25,000 nucleotides of DNA from Neocallimastix lanati (nom. inval.) (lineage: Eukaryota > Neocallimastigomycota > Neocallimastigomycetes > Neocallimastigales > Neocallimastigaceae), in contig JACVTC010000041.1 of the NCBI GenBank assembly GCA_016946835.1, forward strand, positions 85,001-110,000, written 5' to 3'. Position numbers and translations under genes: made by a program. A model generated the notes under the pieces. The model saw only the letters and a list, made by a program, of their open reading frames with translations, searched no databases and had not been told where the DNA came from. This document shows positions 1-13,439 of the stretch, piece by piece; within the stretch, counting starts at the first letter, position 1, and each line of letters begins with the position of its first letter.

Positions 1-812
1 ATAATATGATGTATGATGTATCCTAATAATAAAAAGTTTGAATAAAAATTTTTTTTTCCTTTTTTTATTTTTTAATTTCTTAATTTTTCAATAATCATTT
101 GTTCATTTTAATTTTAAAGTTTTAAGAAAAATAAAAAAAAAAAAAAAAAAAGTGATAAAAACAAAATTGGTATTAATTAAAATAATTTTAAAATTTAAAA
201 AAAAATTTTTTTTTAATATTTAACAAATAATTAATAAATAAAAAAAAACAAAAATTATACATTAAAAAGATACCATCCTTTAATAAAAATTAAATAATAA
301 TATGTTAATAATAAATAATAAATATTAAACATGGACAACTATAATATACTAATATTAATAAAAATGATACATTATTGCTATATATTATTAAACAATAATT
401 ATTTAAGAGAGTTATCTTATTTTATTGAGTAATAATAAAAATTATAAAATGTCAAATTACTTATAATAAATAAAGTAACAAATTAAAGTTTTATTATAAA
501 GAATTTTGATTAATTATAAAAGATAATTAACTTTATAAATATTTTTCTTTATTGAATATATATAATATAAAAAAAATTTATATAAATAAATAAGAATAAA
601 TAAGTAAATAAATAAATAAGTAAATAAATAAAGTATTCTATCATTATTAAATTATTTTAAATTTTTTTTTTTTTTTAAATATTATTATCTTAATTATTAT
701 CAATATTTTAATTAATATTAATTATTATCATTGAAAAAGTTTAAATTAATTAAAAATTGTTAATATATATAATTATATTTATTCATAAAACTTTAATTTA
801 TAAGAAAAGTTT

Positions 813-848
<36 letters not shown>

Positions 849-1978
849 ATATTTAATAATTAATGACAATAAAAATGAAAAAATTATAATTAATAATATT
901 CATTGAGATATTATGAAGTTGGGCACGATAATAAAAAGTAATTTTTTAAATAAAAAAGAAAAATAAAATATGGATAATCCTTCAATGTGTTAGTTTTTTT
1001 TTTTTTTATTTTTTAACTTTTTGTTTTATTTTAATTTTTGGCCAAAAAGACAGGCTTTTTTAAGGAGAATATAAAAGAGTACTATATATCTATATTTCTA
1101 TATAATACTTAATTATTTTTTTTTTTAAAAAAAAAAAAAAACTATTCTATATATTTTTACATGCTTAATGTTAAGAAAAGTGCATATAAAATTTAATAAA
1201 CTTTTATTTTTAATTTTATTTATTTTTTTTTAAATAATAATATTCCTTTTTTTTTTTTTTTTTTTTTTAATTATAACTTAAAAAAGGTATATTATTATAA
1301 TTAATATATATAAATATGTAATTTTTTTTTTTGTATATTTTAAAATTATGACTTTAAAGTAGTATAAACTACTATATTATATTGAAATTATAAAAATTAT
1401 TAAAAACTTTTTTATTTATTACATGTATTATTTTTATTATATTTATTATATTTATTTGTTTTATTGTTATTTCTATTATATCTATTATTTATTTTTTATA
1501 TTTATATTTATATTTTTTAAAGTAAACATTTTAAAGTTTTGTTCATGACTTATTTTTTATTATTTTATTTTATTTTTTTTTTAAAAAAAATTTAAATAAT
1601 AAAAATTTAAATTTTAATTAATATAATAATTATTTTATTGTGTAACCATTTTTTGCATTTTTTTTTTTTTTTTTAAATAATATTATTTAATACATATTTA
1701 ATAAAATAAATAAAATAATTAAATAATTATATATATAATTATTTTATTTTATTATTATTATTATTATTTAATTTTTTAAATAATAATTTATATATAAATA
1801 TGTTAAGAATATCCTATTTTACAAGTTTAATAATTTAAATTTTTATTACTTTTTTTTTAAATATATATAATTTTTTTTATTTATTTTTGTTATTATAGTT
1901 TTTTATTATATTAGAATATTTGATATACATCTATTTTTTTCTTTGGTTTAGTTTGTATAAATAATAGAAGTTTATGAA
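1..1978. other. A/T-rich intergenic region upstream of the ankyrin gene
   Basis: No open frame of coding character is seen on either strand. The region is made of poly(A), poly(T) and TAAA/AAT-like tracts. The least simple part is about 900-1080, which includes a TATAAAAG octamer at 1070-1077. In so A/T-rich a background that match means little, and it lies about 900 bp before the next start codon. An in-frame TAA at 1958-1960 closes the frame just before the ankyrin ATG. Confidence 0.6.
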
Positions 1979-5341
<3,363 letters not shown>

Positions 5342-5507
5342 TTATTATCATTTATATAAGTAAATAATTAAAATTAATAATAATAAGAAAACATATATTC
5401 AAATATATATATATATATATAAAAAGATGGTGAAAAAAAATATTAAAATAATACTAATAATACTACAAAAAAAAAAAAAAAAAAAAGATAATACTACCAA
5501 AAAATAA

Positions 5508-5570
<63 letters not shown>

Positions 5571-5902
5571 TATAATAATTTAAAATAATTAAGTCATCAT
5601 CATTATTATTGAATATAATTATTAATTATTATTGATATTAATATTACTTTTATTATTATTATTATTAATATTAATATTATTATTATTATTTTATTATTAT
5701 TAATGTTTTAACAATTTTTTTATATCGAAAACTTCAATCATTAAATAATAATAATAATTATAATAATAATAAAACTATTATGTAAAAATATAATAATTAA
5801 AATAGTATATTTCCCAATTTTATTATTAAATTCATTTAAAAAAATATCTATTTCTAATGATAAAATATATATAATAAAAATAATAAAAATTAAAATAATA
5901 AT
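5342..5902. other. Intergenic region with AAT/ATT microsatellites
   Basis: This is the 3' flank of the ankyrin gene. It contains a (TA)n run near 5405-5420, poly(A) at 5467-5485, an (AAT)n array at about 5508-5570 and ATT runs at 5650-5700. No coding potential is seen. The right end abuts the 5' LTR of the copia relic. Confidence 0.6.
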
Positions 5903-6183
5903 TGATGATAACTACTAAATAATTATATCATACATTTATTTATATTATCATGTATATTTATTTATTGTTAAGTGTATTTGTATTTACGTTTTAGGTAAAT
6001 TAGTTAATACATTTATTTTATGTTGTATAAATATATGTTAACAATCATTTTAATTATTTTGTGTAACTTGTACATACGTAACAAATGTATTCGTGTGATA
6101 TACATTCTATATAAAACATTATGAATGTACTAGTTAACCAAAATACTTAATGTATTATTATTTTAAATAAATAACATATATCA
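5903..6183 (+). repeat. 5' LTR of the copia relic
   Basis: It aligns with 8361-8661 over nearly its whole length. Shared landmarks include ATTGTTAAG/AATGTATTTG, GTTTTAGGTAAAT, TATAAATATATGTTAA, ATCATTTTAATTATTTTG and a CATAT(A/T)TCA end. The two LTRs differ by many substitutions and a short insertion in the right copy, so the insertion is old. The left boundary could be 5903 or 5906, both TG. The sequence after the right end (TCAGATGAAGAG) shows no convincing primer-binding site. Confidence 0.85.
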
Positions 6184-6279
6184 GATGAAGAGTCTCAGTT
6201 GATTCTATTCTAATATTAAAAAAAATTTTTTTTTAAACCGATATTTCTCAAGAAACTATTTTAGATAAAGATCAACGCC

Positions 6280-6600
6280 AATACGGAAAGACTAACTTCA
6301 ACGAATGGAAATTTCTTATTTTAAACCTTGCCAAAATTTATGGTATTAAGGTATTTTTTGGAAGCTGATTTTATTGGTCATTTAAATGATGAATTCTTTA
6401 TTTCCGATCCAAACGGTAATGATACAACTAAACAGGGCCATTATGAACACTATTACCAACTTAAACCACCAAATCCCAGGTCAAGAACTTGCTCTCTGAT
6501 CCCGTTTGAGAAAACAAAAAATTCACCAGCGGATGTCAACAATAATACACCACCTAGCTGTTAACAATAATGTTCAAAATCCATTATTGTAAATAATGAA
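6280..6600 (+). pseudogene. gag remnant of the copia element
   Basis: Around 6296-6345 one frame reads NEWKFLILNLAKIYGIK, like the N-terminal core of copia Gag, where an N-x-W-K-F type motif is usual. The frame then shifts, and a second frame at 6358-6564 continues with FIGHLNDEFF and a polar stretch. A short HYCK piece near 6580 may be what is left of the zinc knuckle. The N-terminus and protease are not recognisable. Confidence 0.55.
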
Positions 6601-6648
6601 ACAAAAAAGACTAATTATCAAAGAGGCTGAAAAAATTCTCCAGAAAAG

Positions 6649-6984
6649 TCTGGATATTTACACTCAAGTCAGAGGCTGAAGCTCCAGAAGTAATAATAAA
6701 ATTCTTTACTTATTTAAATTATCAATTTAAGGATTATAAAATAAAAATATTTAAATCTGATGAAGGAAAGAAATATAAAAAACTAAAAAAAAAAAAGATA
6801 AAATAAATATTGTAAAGAGAGTAATATTGAAAAGGTGTATTCTCCTCTTCACTGCCCAGAAATAAACTGAAAAGCTGGTAAAAAAAAATTAATAACACAC
6901 TTAGAAATTCAGCAAAAAAAAAACACTTATGTATTGGGCTAAATTATCAGAAAACTTTTGGAATTTTATAATAAAACACCCTTG

Positions 6985-7019
<35 letters not shown>

Positions 7020-7190
7020 GATTCCACATTCAAGAAACGATAATTTAATTTCTGATAAAATATTTTATAATGAATAAAATAAATATAAATCATCTTAAAG
7101 ACTTTTCGGATGTGTGTACCTACTTCAGAGACCAAAATCCCCACAGATCAAAATTTAAAGCAAATTCAAGAGAAAGATATTTTTCTTAGA
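6649..7190 (+). pseudogene. Copia integrase remnant
   Basis: An uninterrupted stretch at 6649-6786 reads VWIFTLKSEAEAPEVIIKFF, then NYQFKDYKIKIFKSDEGKKY. This matches the integrase core pattern 'sEAp..I..F...NQF...IK.irSDnG.Ey' and includes the second catalytic-type Asp (KSDEG). Next come VYSPLHCPEIN (near 6837-6870; canonical 'ySPp.tPe.NG'), MYWAKLSENFWNFIIKHP (6929-6980) and, after a (TA)n insertion at about 6986-7014, RLFGCVC...RSKF (7058-7160). Several frames are needed. The N-terminal zinc-binding part is deleted. Confidence 0.8.
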
Positions 7191-7204
7191 TTTAATAAAT
7201 AAGA

Positions 7205-7800
7205 ATATTCATATATATAATTATGGATACAGAAAATTGAACGATAAATTTTATTAATGATATTGAATGCATCAAAGAAGAACAGGGAAACTTAACAACA
7301 ATGCATATTCAAGAATACAATCAATAATAAAATAAAATGTATAATTGGAATCTATGTTGATGATATGGTTATTGCTGGAGAAATAAAATATATCAAAGAT
7401 ATAATATTAAAAATTAAAAAAAAAAAAAAAAAAACTTCAAATTATCAAATCGTGGACCAATAGAATATATTTTAGGAATTAAAGTAGAAGAGCAAAATAA
7501 TAGGTATATAATTACTCAGAAAAGTTTTTATTGAAAGTATGCTTGAAAAGTTCAACATAAACAATACTTGAAAAAGAAAAACACCTTACATAGGAGAAAA
7601 TGATATATCTGGGAATTAAAAAAAAAAAACCTTTTCGATAAAACAATCTACAAAAGTGCAATTGGATCTCTAATTTTATTTATCAAAATGTATAAAGTCA
7701 GAAATTTCTTTCCCTGTAAATAAAAGCTTCCAGAAAAAAAGTGAACAACCAACAATTTCAGACTGGAACAAAGTAATAAACATTTTAAAATATATATAAA
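7205..7800 (+). pseudogene. Copia reverse transcriptase remnant (palm and downstream part)
   Basis: GIYVDDMVIAG at about 7347-7379 is the RT active-site box, with YVDD at 7353-7364. LSNRGPIEYILGIKVEE follows after a poly(A)-associated frameshift (7440-7490), then the 'kTPY' region, IYKSAIGSLI with a C-x-K-S-E-I-S-F piece (7650-7715), and PTISDWNKVINILKYI near 7750-7797. These follow the order of copia RT. Stops and frameshifts separate them. The N-terminal half of RT is absent, because the integrase end lies only about 160 bp before YVDD. Confidence 0.85.
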
Positions 7801-7854
7801 TAGTATAAAAGATATAATATAAAAATTAAATATATGATGGAAAGGAGGGAGTTA

Positions 7855-8341
7855 ATAATTGCATAAACGGACTCAGATTTCGCAGTTGTGATATAATTGA
7901 TAGAAAATCTACTTCAGGTGGAATTATTTAATTGGGAAAAAGTCCTATATACTAGATATTCTAAAAAGTAATCATGTTTATATATATTCAGCTTCTTCCT
8001 ACCACAGAAACTGAATATATATAAGCACTTCAGAAAATGTCAAGAAAATACTATAATTAAGAAACATTATTAAAGAAATATTAAAAAAAATAAGAAATTG
8101 AATATAACGATCTATTCTGATAATCAAGCAAGTTAATGTATAATGGAAAATAGTGAAAATTAATACTAAATTAAAACATATAGATGTTAGATATCATTTT
8201 AATAGAGTAAACATATTAAAGAAAATAATAAATTTAAAAATGAAAAAAAATGTAGACACGGAAAACATGCTAGCCGACACATTAACAAAAGATTTAAATG
8301 GTACAAAGATACGTAAATTTACAAATAATATTTTTATATAA
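7855..8341 (+). pseudogene. Copia RNase H remnant
   Basis: DSDFAV followed by IIDRKSTSGGII (about 7868-7928) is the diagnostic copia RNase H start. Later come an ETEY-like piece (near 8010), SDNQAS (8117-8135) and a 62-codon open stretch at 8153-8341 with KHIDVRYHF and MLADTLTKDL, the usual last motifs of copia Pol. Stops lie between them. The polypurine tract follows directly. Confidence 0.85.
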
Positions 8342-8352
8342 AATTTTCATTT

Positions 8353-8360
8353 GAAGGAGG
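8353..8360 (+). other. Polypurine tract before the 3' LTR
   Basis: GAAGGAGG lies immediately before the right LTR and just after the RNase H end, where copia elements carry the plus-strand primer. It stands out in A/T-rich surroundings. Confidence 0.7.
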
Positions 8361-8661
8361 TTTACTACTTTATAATTATACAATATATCTATACTATATA
8401 TTATCTTAATATATTTTTTTATTGTTAAAATGTATTTGTATTTATGTTTTAGGTAAATAAAGTTAATACACTTATTTTATGTTATATAAATATATGTTAA
8501 TAATCATTTTAATTATTTTGTGTAGATTATATATATTAGTAACAAATGTACTCATGTGATATATGTTCTATATGAAACATAATAAATGTACTATCTTCTT
8601 TTCTCCTTTTAACCATAATACTTTTGTATTATTATGTTAAATAAATAAACAACATATTTCA
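8361..8661 (+). repeat. 3' LTR of the copia relic
   Basis: It is the partner of 5903-6183. It starts directly after the polypurine tract and ends CATATTTCA. It has an extra pyrimidine stretch (CTTCTTTTCTCC, about 8592-8608) absent from the left LTR. The first bases are TTT, where an intact element would have TG. Confidence 0.82.
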
Positions 8662-8666
8662 ATAAT

Positions 8667-8672
8667 AATAAT

Positions 8673-8720
<48 letters not shown>

Positions 8721-9093
8721 TGAATATTATTATATAGGATTCTTTGTATGCATTTATTTTTTATGATTATTTATTCTTATTTTATTGTTTATTTTCATTA
8801 TATATATATATTTTTACATTTCTAATTTGTTATTTAATATTATATACACATTCGTTATATAATGTTTTTTGCTATTATATTGTTAATTTCATTATTTATA
8901 ATTTATTTAGATATTTTTTTTTTTTTTTTTTTTTTTTGTTTTGTTTTATTATTATTTATTTAAATTTTTAATTTGATGTTATTATTATTACGTATATTAT
9001 TATTAATATATATATTTATATAATTTTTTTCCTTTTATATATATATATATAAACCTTATTGTGTATAATTTAAAAATATATATATATATTTAT
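8667..9093. other. Intergenic region, 3' flank of the CotH gene
   Basis: It holds an (AAT)n run next to the LTR (8662-8720), a T/A-rich stretch, poly(T) at about 8915-8937 and several (TA)n runs (9035-9050, 9074-9088). A 75-codon open frame at 8744-8971 encodes only F, Y, L and I and is composition noise. Confidence 0.6.
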
Positions 9094-11797
9094 TTATATA
9101 ATAAGAAGTAAAGATAAAATAATGATACAAAGTAATGTTTTTGGTGTTAAATGATAAATGGATACTCCACTACTTTCAACATTTCCTTTGATTTCTTCTT
9201 TAATGGTATGAGTTGCTGGTTCATAGAAGCCTAAGGCAGATGTATCTATTTTTTCTGGAATGGTAATTCCTAATTGTTGAACGAGTGATTCTTGACGTGC
9301 TTTTATCCAATATTTTATTGGGAAATAGTTGATTTGGTCTGGGAGAGCATTTACATCTTTCACTTGAGATTCAAAATACGTTTGATTGTAATCGAATACT
9401 TGTAATTCTGGTCCAGTAAATTGACTTACTTTCTCTAATTGTAAATCGGAATATACATCTTCACGAATTAAATCTACCATGGCATCAATACGTCCTTCAA
9501 CAGCATTTAAATTAAATATTTTTTGAGTAAATTGTTTAAAAGCATCCATAAAGAAAGCTTCATTTTCTGGGGTAGTACGAAGATTATCAATAAGTGGTCT
9601 ACTGGTGGTTGGAATTCCAGGATTAATGGCGGTAAAATTACTGATTGGTGCATCTAATATAGTTTTACTATCAGAAAGGGCACCATCTACTGCAAGACCA
9701 AAGCTAAAATGAAAATCAGAATCATGGAAATGCCAATAATTCTTTTTCATATCTTTATAGAGATAATAATTTCCTGGTCTAAGCCAAAAATTGTCTTGTG
9801 CACCAGCAGCATATTCCATAACCATATATTTAAAGAAGGATTGACTATCGAAATTAAGTTGTTTCGTTTGAGGATATTTATCAATTTCTTGAATAAATGG
9901 AACTAATAAATTATTCACCATCTCGGTATTATCAAAAATTTCTTCTTCTCCCTTATAGTAATAAATATCAGTGGATTCATTAACTTGTAAATTACCATAT
10001 AATTTTCCAGATTCCCAATAATCTACTTTAAAGAGAGCATTTGTTACATTAAATTTGGCACCATTATTAAATGTATTTCTTAAATAACGTCTATTAGTAA
10101 TAACATCGGTTAATGTATATATACCAACATCCCTTCCATTAATAAATACACGAGTAAATCTAGCTTGTACCGTTGGTACACCAAGTGTATTTAACATATC
10201 AATATATAATTTTTCTCTTTTTTTTTTTTTCAAAAAAAAAAAAATAAAATAAAAACATATTAATAAATATAAACATAATATTTAAATAATTATTATATAA
10301 AAATAAAACATAATATATATATTAATATATATAATAAAAAACAAAAGATATATAATTATAAATAAATATATATTTATCAATAATATTAATAATAATTAAT
10401 AAATGTTATCATAATAGTAAAAAAAAATAATAATAATAATAATAATTTATTATAATTTATTATAAAATTTATAATACATATTTATACTTAAAAAAAAAAT
10501 ATTTTTAAAAAAAAATACCTGATATAGGATGGATCACGATAATTAGCACGTAATTTAATGGCAGAACGGTTATAAAGTTCTTTACCTTCTATTGTTTTTA
10601 AATTACTTAACTTATAACTAAGTTTTTTGCATTCTACAGTCTAGCAATTATAAATTTTAATGTTTATAATTAATCATTATTTTATTTATATATTTTAATT
10701 TCAAATAATAATATATTAAAATCAATACCAAATATAAAATAACAAATATTATAATAAATAATAATTATTTTAAAAGTTATATATATTTTAAAAAATCAAA
10801 AATAATTAATATTATTTTTAATATTAAAATTTTTTTTAATAAATATTATCAATAAATAATAAATTTTATATATATGGAATATAAAAATATAAAATCCTTA
10901 CAGATTGTCCTGTTATAGACAATTTTGCCTCATTAAATTGTTTAATTTCAAAAGGACTATTATAATAATAATAATAATATAATTATATATAATAAATTTA
11001 GAATGTAAATGTAAATGAAAACTATAATTATTAAATATATACATTTATTTTTCAATTATATATATACTTCATTATATTAATGCATTAAAATAAATTTTTT
11101 ATTTCCTTACTCGACATAAATAACATTAACACCTAAAACTTTTTCTTTACTATCTGGGTTAGCATGTAAGTTATTTACTTTTACTTCATCAGCTTTAATT
11201 ACAATTGTTGAAACAAAATTATCTTATTAAATATTAAGTTTAAAAAAAAAAAAAAAAATTAAAATATGAGAATATTTACATATATTATTATTATTATTAT
11301 AATTTAAAATTTATTATTTATAGTTTTTAATGGAAACATTAATTTTTAATAATATAATATATTTTATTTTTTTTACCATCAAATAATTTCGATTTTTTAA
11401 AAGTTGGATAAGTTTCATAAACTTTTGGTAATAATGGTAATTTTTTATACGTAATGGATCTATTGAAGAAATCATTTAAAGTTTCAGAAGATTTTGAAGT
11501 TCTGACGAAATTTTCTTCTTGAATTTCCATTCCATTAGTAATTTTATAATGATAATCTACTGGGACTGAAATTTCATTAACAACAACTTTATATAAAGGA
11601 TATACATCAACCGTCATAGGATATTCCTTAGAATTGACAATTACTGAAGGATTGCCATTAATAGCAATTACCTTAAAAGTAACTTTTTTTTTTTGTATAT
11701 AATTCAACATTATTTATATATATTATATTTTTTTTTATAGGAAAATTATTAAAAATTAAAAAATTAAAAAAAATTTTAATAATTTTGTAATAATAAA

Positions 11798-11831
<34 letters not shown>

Positions 11832-11908
11832 GTTAAAATACCTTCAGCTTTTACTGAAATGTAAAAGGTTAATAATAGTAATAACTTAAATAAATTAAGA
11901 GATTTCAT
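9094..11908 (-). CDS. cotH: CotH-family secreted, probably GPI-anchored protein, 594 aa, six exons
   Basis: Exons, in transcript order: 11842-11908, 11377-11682, 11111-11222, 10902-10956, 10519-10640, 9094-10216. All five introns are GT-AG, phases agree, and the CDS totals 1785 nt. Residues 1-21 form a signal peptide (MKSLNLFKLLLLLTFY, VKA cleavage). Residues 22-180 resemble the N-terminal part of fungal CotH proteins. The CotH core is clear: LYNRSAIKLRANYRDPS (202-218), EKLYIDMLNTLGVP (222-235), RVFINGRDVGIYTL (243-256), then GAQDNF...NYYLYKD (359-376) and HFHDSDFHFSFG (383-394). Asp362 and Asp388 fit the acidic residues thought to bind metal in CotH kinases. The last 14 residues are hydrophobic and follow a small-residue stretch (ESSGVS), which is a GPI-attachment pattern; a plain tail anchor is the alternative. 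CotH members include spore-coat protein kinases in bacteria and cell-surface proteins in fungi. No dockerin is visible. The substrate is unknown. Confidence 0.92.
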
Positions 11909-12715
11909 TTTTTTTTTTAATTTAAATTTTGATTTTTCTTTTAATATTATTCAGTTAATAAACTGTTTTGTTTTTTTAATTTTATATGTTTATACTTCTA
12001 TTTTATTTTATTTTTTCTAATTTATAAGTTTTACAAATAAAATATTGATTTTCAATAGTGCTTCAATATTTTTCTTTTAAATGGAAATGTTTACAAATTA
12101 TTATTTTTTTTATAAAAAAATATAATAGTAATATAAATATAGAAATTTATATATAATATTAATATAAAAAATTAGTATACTACTTATTTTAATTTAATTT
12201 ATTATATATCTTAATAACATTAATTATATAACTAAAAAAAATAATTCTTACTATTATAAAATCTATAAATAGTTTATTTCACTTTTTTTTTTTTTTTTAA
12301 CTTTTAAAATAAAATATAATAAATATTTTATTTAATATTTATATTATCATTAAAATAAACAAACGAAAAAAAAAAAAAAGTCTAGGAAATGTCTTTTGAC
12401 CTATGACGTTTTTTTACAAAATTTTTATTAAATAATTAGATTAAATATATATTAATAGTTTATATATTATAAAATATTAACCAATTCATAAATTTTAATA
12501 GATTAAAAACTTTAAATCATAATAGAATATTAAATTTAATGTAGTACAAAATGTAATTATTATTAATTTTTTTTTTTTTTGGTTTTAGATTTTTTTTTTA
12601 TTTTGCTTTTTTTTTTTTTTTTAGTCTTAGTCTTTTTAATTTTAGATTTTTAATTATACATATATTTTTACATTTTTTTGGTACTTTAAATTAATATGGA
12701 TAATTTTAATATAGA
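11909..12715. other. Promoter side of the CotH gene
   Basis: This is non-coding, very A/T-rich DNA upstream of the CotH ATG. The only richer island is at about 12378-12412, where the minus strand carries GTCATAGGTCA, a spaced GTCA repeat containing a CRE-like ACGTCA half-site. It is some 480 bp upstream of the start. Whether any factor binds it is unknown. Several poly(T) runs follow (12567-12625). Confidence 0.5.
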
Positions 12716-12978
12716 ATATTGATATATTAATGTCATTTATTTTTATAAATATATATGAAATATATGAAATAAAATAAAATAAATTATTTATTAAAAAAAA
12801 ATTAATAATAAAATAAGGTAAAAAAAACATAAAATAATTATAATAATAATATTGATATATTAATGTCATTTATTTTTATAAATATATATGAAATATATGA
12901 AATAAAATAAAATAAATTATTTATTAAAAAAATAATAATAAAATAAGGTAAAAAAAACATAAAATAATTATTATAATA
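12716..12978. repeat. 133-bp tandem duplication
   Basis: Two adjacent copies (12716-12848 and 12849 to about 12978) both begin ATATTGATATATTAATGTC and both run through GGTAAAAAAAACATAAAATAATTAT. They differ mainly by a short indel in the A-rich middle. Near-identity over this length in fast-drifting A/T DNA indicates a recent local duplication. Two minus-strand open frames here share one peptide because of it and are not genes. Confidence 0.9.
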
Positions 12979-13052
12979 AAGTATATAAAACAATAAAAAA
13001 TAATAAAAAATTAAAATAAAAAATAAAAAATAGTAATAAAATAAATAGTAAA

Positions 13053-13099
<47 letters not shown>

Positions 13100-13439
13100 A
13101 AAGTATTGAAATATAAATATAAATGAAATAAAGTAAAAATGGGATGAAACCCAAATAAAACTTATTTTTTTTTTTTTTTAGATTAGCTTTCATTGCTTTA
13201 TTTGTTAATTACCAAAAATATTAATATATTGTATGAATTAAAATGTAAAAATTCTAAGTATATTAAAATAAAAAAGAATATATAAAAAATGTACCAAATA
13301 AAAAAAAAAATTAAAAATAAAATTTAATAAAAAATATAAAATAATGAAAATAAAGAAAAAATTTAAAAATAATTATGATAAATATAAATCACTTCTACCA
13401 AAAAAAAAAAAAAAATTTAATAAAATAAAGTAACATCTG
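12979..13439. other. Non-coding A/T-rich stretch, possibly the 3' tail of the LINE relic
   Basis: No gene is visible. It contains a CA run and poly(A) (13053-13096). At 13141-13152 lies GGGATGAAACCC, an imperfect inverted repeat that is unusually G+C-rich for the region. It lies about 290 bp beyond the last recognisable LINE codons, in the right direction to belong to the 3' UTR of that element. This link is a guess. Confidence 0.4.

Larger units (their letters stand above)
5903..8661 (+). mobile_element. Degenerate, internally deleted Ty1/copia LTR retrotransposon
   Basis: Two diverged direct repeats (about 5903-6183 and 8361-8661) flank 2.2 kb of decayed gag-pol. Recognisable pieces come in the order gag, integrase, reverse transcriptase, RNase H, which is the Ty1/copia order; gypsy elements place integrase last. 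All pieces carry stops and frameshifts. Known copia elements have about 4-5 kb of internal sequence. Here the protease and the front of integrase are missing, and so is most of the stretch between the integrase C-terminus and the RT palm. The left LTR begins TG and both end CA. ATAAT lies just outside each end (5898-5902 and 8662-8666), a possible 5-bp target duplication, though it sits in AAT-rich DNA. The element cannot move on its own. Confidence 0.9.

Noticed and set aside
6947-7144. Minus-strand frame of 65 codons
   Set aside because: It lies antisense to the integrase relic and includes a (TA)n run.
8744-8971. 75-codon frame of F, Y, L and I
   Set aside because: Expected by chance in T-rich DNA; no start context, neighbour or motif supports it.
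9709-9906. Plus-strand frame of 65 codons
   Set aside because: It is a shadow antisense to the last CotH exon.
12654-13062. Two minus-strand frames sharing a peptide
   Set aside because: The shared peptide comes from the tandem duplication; the rest is F/Y/I-rich composition noise.
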